A DNA stretch of 37,617 bases from Zygnema cylindricum. Taxonomy: Eukaryota; Streptophyta; Zygnematophyceae; Zygnematales; Zygnemataceae. Numbering within the stretch: the stretch's first letter is position 1; each line of letters begins with the position of its first letter. Location: contig JBBHKE010001781.1 in the NCBI GenBank assembly GCA_037447655.1, positions 293,601 to 331,217 of the forward strand, given 5' to 3'. Below the pieces are notes generated by a model. It was not told the origin of the DNA and searched no databases. It was given only the letters and a program-made list of their open reading frames with translations. Shown here piece after piece: positions 10,829 through 19,500 of this stretch. The position numbers and the translations under genes are program-made.

Positions 10829-11062
10829 CCATAAATGGACTCAAAATCCTCGCCCTCCCAACCTCTGTCATTAATGATTTCATCCTCTTGAATGTCGGTA
10901 TCTAGAATGCCTCGGAGTAAATCCCGTGCTAGTATAAAAAAAGCTCCATAAAGGGACTCAAAATTGTCGCCCTCCCAACCTCCATCATTAATGACTTCAT
11001 CCTCGTGAATGTCAGTATCTCGGATGCCTTGGAGTAAATCCCGTGCTAGTATAAAAGGAGCT
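10829..11062 (-). repeat. tandem 117-bp duplication encoding a 39-aa acidic repeat in the transposase tail
   Basis: Two units (about 10829-10947 and 10948-11062 on the plus strand) encode ILARDLL(R/Q)GI(L/R)DTDI followed by EDE(I/V)IND.GWEG(E/D)(D/N)FES(I/L)YG. Most differences are conservative and the frame is kept across both copies, which suggests duplication while the protein was still under selection. The frame ends VVV-stop. Confidence 0.75.
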
Positions 11063-11709
11063 CGCGCCTCATCGCCCTCAAAATGGCATCGCCATTTCAT
11101 GATGATGTGGGGTGAGTATGCTCTCGTCACATTTACCATCCTTCAACGACAATCCACATTCTATCATAGCCTTCCGTGTGTAACCCATCCCGTTGTTGTC
11201 CTTCATTGCATTAACTCCGCAAATCGAATCACGTGCCAACTTATGGAAGAACGCCTTCCCGCGCCCGACTAGCTTTCCCGACCAACCCCGGCCATTTGGT
11301 TTTGACCACGCTTTGCTCTCAATCCCCTTTGTTTTCCAAATTTCCCAAATTTTTTACCATACCTCATTAATCTTTGAAATTACGAATGAGTCAGCGGGTT
11401 GCACAAGGTGAGTCGCACACGGAGGAAAAAAACGGAGAATTGTTCTCTTAGCGAGTAAAACTCTGCTCAACTCTTCTGACATATTGTGACCGTCACAATT
11501 GCCAAGGAACATTACTTTCTCACGGCCATCACAATCTCCTTGGTAAAACCTCGACTCTTCAACACATTGGGGGAAGATGGTTTTGTCGTCCCATCCCTTA
11601 GGGCTGATCCAATAGCAAACTTCCACAATTGGAAATATTTAATGTGGATAATTGTGTCAGTAAGAAAGACGTACGTGAAGAATGTAACAATAAAAATGAA
11701 GTCATGGTG

Positions 11710-12230
11710 AGAGGAATAGTGGGATGGAGAGGGGAAAGATAAAAGGAGGGGGGGAAATATTAGAGGGAGAGGAGGGGTTGAGTTACTTGAGGGGGAGAGG
11801 GAGGGGAGAGAGAGAGAGTATGCAAAGGGAGAGGGAGAGGATAGGACGGTGGAAAAAGACTAGTGAGAGGGGAGTGAGAGAAGAGGGAGAGGGGTGGGAG
11901 AGGGATAAGGAGAGGGAAAGAGTAAGAGAGTGGGAGGGAAAGATAAAAAAAAGAGAGGGAGGGAGATAAGGGGAGAAGAGGAGAGGGGAGGATGGAGAAA
12001 GAAAGAGAGAGGGAAAGAAGTGAGAGAGGGGGAGGGGGATGGAGAGAGGAGAAAAGTGGGATGGGAAGATATATAGAGCGGAGAGAGGGAGAGAGATAAA
12101 AGGGAAATTTGAGATGGGAGGATAGAGAGGGGAAGAGAGGAGAGAGAAAGGAGGGCGAAGGGGAGAGAGAGGGAGAGAGAGAGTGAGTGAGGGGGGAAGA
12201 GTGGGGGGGGGGGAAAGGGATAAGGAGGAA
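11710..12230 (-). repeat. polypyrimidine tract (minus strand) inside a probable transposase intron
   Basis: The plus strand is nearly pure G/A, so the transposase sense strand is C/T. It interrupts the coding core between GLLDDVP (ending about 12352) and VCYWISPKGW (starting about 11626), which are adjacent in related transposases as I know them. A GTATATTT donor-like sequence sits at the exon end (about 12351); no clean AG is seen at the other side. Intron growth and later insertion are both possible. Confidence 0.65.
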
Positions 12231-13399
12231 ACACTACAAAACAATAGGAAACGGTGAAGCATATTTTCATAGAGAGGAATTTATGAAGAATAGAGCAAAA
12301 TAATAACGATAATGAATAAAATGACAAACATGAAAATTGAAAGAAATATACATGGTACATCGTCAAGAAGGCCCTTTATCGGGTAGTTTTGATTGCGGTT
12401 AATGTAGATTATCATTGGAGTCTTTGTTTTTGCGTTTAATCCTCTTGTTTGTCGTACCATCAATGTCATCAATTCGCCATCGCCCGCAACGTCGGTGTAT
12501 TTCACGACCTCGTCGCCGCAAAAACCCAAGGTCATTTGGTTGTCCATGTTGACAATTACATGGATCTCGTCCATTTTTTCCACCACATTGTCGTTAAACC
12601 GACATAATATTCACAAATAATTTGAAAAAAAAAAGGAATATAAAACATAAGTAAGTACAATGAAAGAGGCAACAATGCTGGTTTACATTCTTGTTATCTT
12701 TAAACGTGAGGGGGCTAACAACAATTAATCTTATTACATTTATAACCCTCGGCAAGCACAGAAAATAAAAAAAAAGAAACATTAATACGGAACAAAACAA
12801 TAAAGGGTAGGAAAGTATGAGGTTTACTGGAGAGAAATCCCATTTTTAGTATTTCCGTGTGAAATACCACGGTTTTTTTGATGTGTCCCTCCTTCTCCGG
12901 ACTTAAATGAAGCTTTCCCTTTTGTGCTCGTGAGACATTGTTGTGTTTTTCTAAAAAAGGTTGAATCCAACACTTTTTGATTTTGACCTCATACTCAACA
13001 CCATTGTCGTCGTGAAATTCCGGTTTACGCTCTTATTTTATTTCAACGAATGAGGTGACATGCCGTATTTCCCACAATGCTCGTTGCCATTTTCATGCCA
13101 ACCTTTTTGAATTGGTAAAAATGCTCCACTAACTCCTTGTAAATCACTGTCACCCATGGTAATTCTTTCCTTCCCCTTCTCGGTAATGCTTTCGTTACCA
13201 CCACGCTTCTCTTTCCGAAACCCGAAAGAGATAAGGTGCGTGTTGTTTCCCCTATATCTTTTAGGGTTGCCTCCCTTTTTACCCATCACCGTCTTGCCTT
13301 CTAGTATTCTCGAATTGGAGCAAGATTTTTTATTCTTTATGTCCAAGTGAGTGAAGATTAAAACATAAAAAAATAAAAAAATACAGCAAAAGAAGTGGT

Positions 13400-13560
13400 T
13401 CAACGACGAACACCTGTTGTCCCTAATTCAATGACAACCATCAATCGTCGCTAATTCAGCGACCACGAGCAGTTTTTGTTGTAAAAGAGAATTTCGGGCG
13501 ACTTAAAGTTCAGCGAAGAGTCAAATTCGGCGCAAGATTACCGTGGAGGGGCTGTCGTAG
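13400..13560. repeat. GCGACGA/TCGTCGCT motif cluster upstream of the transposase relic
   Basis: CAACGACGAAC, ATCGTCGCTAATTCAGCGACCACGA, TTCAGCGAAGAG and GCTGTCGTAG occur within 160 bp. TTTTTGTTGT near 13475 vaguely resembles the CACTA end TTCTTGTAGTG but is not a match. With the cluster at 10285-10495 it brackets the transposase. Confidence 0.5.
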
Positions 13561-13675
13561 CTATATTAAACAAACAAAAAAAAAACAAAAAAAATAAACA
13601 ATGTAAGTGAGTGGGTCAGCAATGAGAAGAGAATAAGTGCACGAAGGGTGAATAATCTGTGAAGGCTTAAACATG

Positions 13676-13856
13676 CTAATTAACAAATTTTATTTTGACA
13701 ACTACCGAGTGAGCATCGTCACGTGCTCTTTATCCACTCTCATTTTTTCTTTTTGGGCGACCAATTGCCGAGTGAGTGCCTCAATTATTTGTGGTAGCTC
13801 CTCTTCTCTTGGTGGTGGATGGGTCATAATCGGAGGCCAAACCCTTAAGATATCCC
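13676..13856 (-). pseudogene. coiled-coil coding scrap
   Basis: The minus strand reads PPPREEELPQIIEALTRQLV and continues with AQKEKMRVDKEHVTMLTR, then two stops. Heptad-like hydrophobic spacing and high charge indicate a coiled coil. It resembles the C-terminal coiled coils of Myb/SANT-type transposon proteins and may be a piece of a gene like the one at 15387-16552. Its start and family are unknown. Confidence 0.35.
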
Positions 13857-13955
13857 AAAAACGGGTCACTTCAATTCTGTGACCTCCATTGGTACACAGA
13901 ATGTCCAGCTTATATGAAGCTTCTAAGATAATAATTGCACTTTTGACTTTTACAA

Positions 13956-14345
13956 TGATTAAGTCCCACCTTGGGACGTAAAAAATCTGACCGACTACAT
14001 CCCTATGTTGTCATGCCGCATCGTGTCGGTTGCCGGCACGCACGATATTCGACGTGCGCGCACGATATAATGCACGCACGTGTTGTTTTTGAAGATTTAG
14101 TTTCGTGCGTACATGAAATTTGGTGCGCACGCGACGTTTCGTGCGTATACATGTACGTGATATACTGTGGTGGTTCGAATGGATTTGTGGATTGGGGGTA
14201 ATTGTACGGATGAATTTAAAGTGACGTAAATGACAAATTAAGTGGCGCGGAATGCGTAATAGAAATGGACGGCGGATCGCGAAGCGATCCGACTTTGAAA
14301 TATTCGAAGTGTTTGAAAATGTACGTTGGCCGTACGAAATATAAT
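13956..14345 (+). repeat. LTR-like repeat with GCACGCAC-rich block and hairpin, cut by the gap
   Basis: It begins TGATTAAGTCCCACCTTGGG, the kind of AGTCCCAC..GGG opening seen in many plant LTRs. TGTCATGCCGCATCGTGTCG at about 14010 matches 32647 and onward. The block 14035-14160 is rich in GCACGCACGATAT-like words. GGATCGCGAAGCGATCC lies at 14274-14290 with flanks shared with 9470-9541. The sequence then runs into the N gap. Confidence 0.5.
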
Positions 14346-14355
14346 NNNNNNNNNN
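14346..14355. other. assembly gap of 10 N
   Basis: Ten N bases follow ATAAT. The gap size is probably a placeholder, so distances across it are unreliable. Confidence 0.98.
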
Positions 14356-14554
14356 GATTCTACGATATAGAGATTCCGTATTAACTCTGAGATAACCACA
14401 CAAATATTTTAGTACAAATACATTAGTGGGATAAAATAACTATAAAGTTACAAAATACCGTTAGTAGTATAACAAATCTCAAAGGCTACCAAATCATTAA
14501 CATAGGGTTGTAGGCGTGTCACTTCCCTCCATGACTTATGTGTAAAAAAATTAT

Positions 14555-14609
14555 TTGGTCCGAATGTTTTAATTGGTCCAATTTTTGGTCCGAATGTTTT
14601 AATTGGTCC
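14555..14609. repeat. 25-bp direct repeat, period 30
   Basis: TTGGTCCGAATGTTTTAATT plus GGTCC occurs at 14555-14579 and exactly again at 14585-14609. Confidence 0.85.
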
Positions 14610-15386
14610 GAATAGGTATGGAATTTATATTGTCGCATTATTTATATGTTATGGATTGTTTCTATGCTATGGGTTGTTTGTTAATTTGTTGTTTTGTGTT
14701 GTTATTATTCAACGGCCTCTTGAAGGAGTCATTAACTTAAAAAAACAAATTCATACGGATTAAGTTATTAAAAAAATGTGTATTCAGTACCTCCCTTCAC
14801 TGTGCGGATGTTGGGATACAATTACTAAACCATCGGAAACTCTAAACAATATGATGATTGCCATAAAACATTGAAATATCAATAAAATAGGGTGATTACA
14901 TAAACATGATTTTATAAACACACCAATAGAGTCTCAATTATGCCTTAGAGATATAGCATCTTAGAACTAACCTTAGACAAATTGTTGTTTAAACATCTAC
15001 ATTAGATTACAACACAAATCCAAAAAAAAATTATCTATAATAATGAGTTTGTTTTAGTGGTTCTAAATATCCTATATGCCGGAACGTTCCTACCTTCTTC
15101 TTATCTTTGTTTGTTAATAAACACATATTGTAACTGTTTTACAATAAATTATAAACGTAACACGCTTAATATTTGACCATGATTGGTCCGCCTTCACCCT
15201 TTTGTTGCCTGCATTTCAACAACACCACGAATTTGTTAGCTCTCATTTCATTTGACACCCATTTTAGTTAACTTTTTGTATTTTTTCATCAAAAAAAATA
15301 AGTTGTTTGATGTTTTGTTTTTTGCAAGAATATCTTGTTTTTAATATTTATAAGAGTTTGAAAACCATGCCTCATCAATTACCTAT
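14610..15386. other. AT-rich noncoding stretch
   Basis: No gene, RNA or repeat was recognised. It follows the 3' end of the Myb/SANT relic in reading direction. Confidence 0.4.
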
Positions 15387-16552
15387 TTAAATATCAATAC
15401 CATGTTTGAGGCATTCCAAATTCAGTTTCATTGCCTCGTTTTGTACTTTTGTCGCCTCAGTTTGTGCCTCCAATTCGCGAGTTTTAGCCTCCAATTCGCG
15501 AATTGACAGCAGACGATCTTCTCTTTCATTCTCTTTTTTTTTTTCTTTTCTCTCCTTATCGTTATCTTGCCTGCAACTAATCTCAAATGCAAGCCTCCAC
15601 TATGCAATGTCTATTTGGGCCTTTTTGGCATCTCTCTCTTCTAATATACGCTCTCTATCGATTCGTTCCACTTATTTAATGATCTCGGCTATAGTCCCGA
15701 CCATTTCATTCATTTGTTGTTCCCCTTCGTCCGCTTCTATTCCACCTTCGTAATCATCAACTCTTCTAACCTTTGCTCCAAAAATGTTCGGTACTTCTTC
15801 AGAGGAAGCATTAAACCGCCAACTAGCCGGTTGCCTTCCCACGGACGACCTTTTTGGTTGGCGTGGGGATTTAGAGGTCGTCGGTGAACCAATCACAAGA
15901 GTTATAACATCTTCGTCTTTAGTGCTAGCCCCCCCAACCATTTCTTCAGTTTGATCTTTCTCTTCTCCATTACTACTTTTGTTAGAACACCACTCATCAG
16001 CTATTATAGGGTGAGTAAACATGGAACCTCAACACTCTCTTTCTCATGATGTTCTTCATTTACCTGTTTGCTTTTTTGCCCCTTGTCTTTTCCCCTTTCC
16101 TCTCTCAACTCTCGAACGTTTCCAAACTCTATTCTTCCCCCTTTTAATCTTGTTGTATCGAACCTCCCTTGTAGTATTGGGTCTAATATATTAAAAAAGA
16201 CCTTGCTGAAGTTTCTGCAGTCTGTTGTTCTTGCGTAACTTGCACTTTATACTTTTTCCTTTGATCATTTACCTTTTGTTTATACGAGACTAAAGTCCTA
16301 ATTTTGTTATTCGGCACCGCATTCACGCTCTTTACTATTTTATACCACTGTTATTTGGTGCAGTGTCTTCCGGGGCCTTTTTGATATTTACCCCAACAAA
16401 TCAGAAGGACCTCTAATTCGTCCTTTGACCAATGGTCACGGTCTGATTCCTCTTTCTTAAAAGCATCGTCAAGGGTTCTTACTTGAGTTAGTTCACTAAA
16501 TGTCGGCGTATCGGCTACATGGTTCTCTATTTGTTTACTTAAGATCGTTGAA
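15387..16552 (-). pseudogene. Myb/SANT-like DNA-binding protein with C-terminal coiled coil, broken
   Basis: On the minus strand, starting inside the edge of the polypurine satellite, the frame reads SDRDHWSKDELEVLLICWGK, the first helix region of a Myb/SANT (trihelix-type) domain. IVKSVNAVPNNKIRT and VNDQRKKYKV supply the remaining helices. A middle part rich in Glu, Ser and Lys is followed by an open 116-codon segment (16022-15672). Then come stops, a frameshift at a run of 11 A, and a long charged coiled coil (RELEAKTRELEAQTEATK) ending KHGIDI-stop at 15387-15389. A Myb/SANT protein with such a tail accompanies the transposase in plant PIF/Harbinger elements; it could also be a host trihelix relic. 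Stops at KQWYK, after EIIK, and elsewhere make it non-functional. The 5' end is lost or displaced by the satellite. Confidence 0.55.
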
Positions 16553-19500
16553 AGTTTGGGAGTGAAGGAGGGAGGGAGGGAGGGAGGGAAGGCAAGGTGG
16601 GGGGGAAGGGGGGAGGGAGGGAGGGAGGGAGGGTGAGAGGGAGTGAGGGCAGATTGGATGGGAAGGAGGGCAGTTTGGGAGAGAGGGAGGGCAGTTTGAG
16701 AGGGAGGGAGGGTCGATTAGGAAGGCAGATTGGGAGGGAAGAAGGGAGGGAGGGAAGGGGAGAGCATATTGGGAGGGAAGAAGGGAGGGAGGGAAGGGGA
16801 GGGCATATTGGGAGGGAGGTAGGGCGAATTGGGAGGGAAGTAGGGCAGATTGGGAAGGAGGGAGGGAGGGAGAGAGGGCAAATTGGGAAGGAGGGAGGGG
16901 GGGAGGGAGGGAGGGAAGGAGGGATGGAGAGAGGGAGGGAGAGGAGGGAAGGAGGGCAAATTGGGAGGGAGGGAGGGAGAATTGGGAGGGAGGGAGAGAG
17001 AGGAGGGAGAGAGGGAGGTAGATGAGGGAAGGAGGGCAGCTTGGGAGTGAAGGAGGGAGGGAGGGAGGGAGGCAAGAAAGGCAGAAAAGGGAGATGAGGC
17101 TGGAAGAAGGGCAGATTGGGAGGGAAGGAGGGAGGGAGGGAAGGGGAGAGGGCAAATTCAGAGGGAGGTAGGGTAGATTGGGAAGGAGGGAGGGAGGGAG
17201 AGAGGGCAGATTGGAAAGGAGGGAAGAAGGGAGGGAAGAAAGGAGAGAGAGATGGAGGGAGAGGAGGGAAGGAGGGAAGATTAACAGGGAGGGAGGGAGA
17301 ATAAAAAGGGATAGAGAGAGAGGAGGGAGGGAGGGAGGTAGAGAAGGAGGGAATGAGGGCAGTTTGAAGGGAGGGAGGGAGGGAGGGAGGCAGGAAAGGC
17401 AGATTAGGCGGGAGGGAGGGCAGATTGGGAGCTAGGGGGGGAGGGAGGGGGAAAGGGAGAGAGGGAGAGAGAGAGGGAGGGACAGGACGGAAGGACGGCA
17501 GATTGGGAGGGAGGGAGGGAGGGTGGGAGGAAGGGCAGATTAGGAGGGAGGGAGGGTGGGAGGAAGGGCAGATTAGGAGGGAGGGAGGGCAAATTGGGAT
17601 GGCAGATTGGGAGGGGAAGAGGGAGGAAGGGAGGGAAGGAGGGAGGGAGGGAGAGAGGGAGGTAGGGAGGGAGATAGGGAGGGAGGAAGGGAGGTAGGGA
17701 GAGAGATAGGGAGAGAGGGATCAGAGAGAGGGAGATTAGATTGGGAGAGAGGAAGAGGGAGGGAGAGAGGGAGGGAGGGAGGAAAGCAAGGAGGGAGAGA
17801 GAGAGGGTAATTTGAGAGGAGGGAGGGAAGATTGGGCGGGAGGGAGAGAGGGTATGTTGGGAGGGAGGTTAGACAGATTCAAAGCGAGGGAATACAAGTT
17901 TGGAGGGAGGGAGGGAGGGCAGTTTGGAAGGGTGGGAGGAAGGGGGTAGGGAGAGAGGGTGGGTGGGAGGGAGGGAGGGCGGGAGGGAGGGAGGGAGAGA
18001 GGGAGGGATGGTAGCTTGGGTGAGAGGGAGGGGGAAGGGAGAGAGGGTTGATTGGGTGTGAGGGAGGGATGGAGGGTGGAGGGAGGGAGGGTGGAGGAGG
18101 GAGGGTGAGAGAGAGGGTAGAAGCGAGTGAAGGATAGAGAGAAGGAAGGGCAAATTGGGAGGGAGAGAGGGTAGTTTGGCTGGGAGGGAAGGCAGATTGC
18201 GGGGGAGGGAGAAAAGGAGGGAGGCAAGAAAGGCAGATTAGGCGGGAGGGAGGGCATACTAGGAGGTAGGGAGGGAAGATTGGGAGTTAGGGAGGGAGGG
18301 TTGGAGGGAAAGAGAGAGGGAGGGAGAGGAGGGAATGTGGGCAGATAGAGAGGGAGGGAGAGTGGATTAGGAGGGTGAGAGGGAGAGAGGGAAGGAGGGC
18401 AGATTGGGAGGGAGGGAGGGAGGGAAAGAGGGTAGATTAGGAAAAAAGGAAGGAGGGAGGGAGGGAGGAAGGGCAGATTAGGAGGGAGGGAGGGTAGATT
18501 AGGGGGGAGGGAGGGTAGATTGGGAAGGAGGGCAGATTGGGAGGGAGGGAGGAAAAGAGGGAGGGAAGCAAGATGGGCAGAATAGGATAAAAAGAGGGAA
18601 GATTGGGACTTAGGGAGGGAGGGAGAGAGAGAGGGAGGGAGGGAGAGAGGGAGGGAGGCAAGAAAGGCAGATTAGAACGGAAGGAAGGCAGATTGGGGGA
18701 AAAAGAGGGAAGATTGGGACTTAGGGAGGGAGGGAGAGAGAGAGGGAGGGAGGGAGAGAGGGAGGGAGAGCAAGAAAGGCAGATTAGAACGGAAGGAAGG
18801 CAGATTGGGGGAAAAAGAGGGCAGATTGGGAGTTAAGGGAGGAGGGAGGGAGAGAGGGAGGGAGAGAGAGAGGGAGGTAGAGGAGGGAAAGAGGGCAGAT
18901 TGGGAGGGAGGGAGGGAGGGAGGGAGGGAGGAAAGGAGGGAGGTAGGAAGTGTAGATTAGGAGGGGGGAGGGCAGATTGGGAGGTCAGATTGGGAGGTAA
19001 AGGGGGATGGAGGGAAGGGGGGAAGGAGGGAAGGAGGGAAGGAGGGAGGTTGGGAAGGAGATAGGGAGAGAGGGAGAAAGGTAAGGAGGGAGATAGCGAG
19101 AGAGGGATAGAAAGAGAGAGCAATAGAAAGAGAGAGGGAAATTAGATTCGGAGAGAGGAAGAGGGAGGGAGGGAGGGAGGCAAGTAGGGAGGAAGGTAGG
19201 GAGGGAGAGAGAGAGGGCAGTTTGAGAGGAGGGAGGGCAAATTGGGCGGGAGAGTTTAAGAGGAGGTAGGGCAAATTAGGCGCGAGGAAGGGAGGGCATA
19301 TTGGGAGGGAGGGTTGGCAAATTCAGATCGAAGGAATACAAATTTGGAGGGAAGGAGGGAGGGAGGGCAGATTGGAAAGGAAGGAAGGAGGGAGTAGGGA
19401 GGGAGGGAGGGTGGGAGGGAGAGTGAGAAGGAGGGTGGGAGAGAGGGAGGGAGGGTAGCTTGGGTGAGAGGGAGGGGAAAGGGAGAGAGGGTAGATTGGA

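Larger units (their letters stand above)
10824..13286 (-). pseudogene. DDE_1-type (Tc1/mariner-pogo-like) transposase, broken
   Basis: A cut-and-paste transposase relic, read on the minus strand in blocks. From 13286, MGKKGGNPKRYRG and then, after a frameshift, KELVEHFYQF form a basic N-terminal part. A block at about 13035-12830 includes WIQPFLEKHN and GKLHLSPEKEG. The catalytic core starts at about 12600-12352 with EKMDEIHV, which carries the first acidic residue, and NYPIKGLLDDVP. It resumes at about 11626 with VCYWISPKGWDDKTIFPQ. The second acidic site is mutated, reading FLGNCDGHN with Gly (11501-11503) where the family has Asp in D-N-x-x-GH. HLVQPADSFV supplies the third. RGKAFFHKLARDS and YTRKAMIECG match the C-terminal conserved part of DDE_1 proteins. 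An in-frame stop follows NEVW, and a frameshift leads into an acidic tail. Family placement rests on my recognition of these motifs. It is clearly non-functional. Confidence 0.65.

Noticed and set aside
11724-12366. Long plus- and minus-strand ORFs in the GA/CT tract (e.g. 168 codons at 11860-12366)
   Set aside because: Low-complexity translation of the tract lying between transposase coding blocks.
13470-13490. CACTA terminal end (TTTTTGTTGTAA)
   Set aside because: It does not match the TTCTTGTAGTG end, and no partner CACTA terminus or 3-bp target duplication was found.
14160-14200. tRNA-like GGTTCGAAT T-loop word
   Set aside because: No matching acceptor stem, D-arm or anticodon arm nearby; it lies in an LTR-like repeat.
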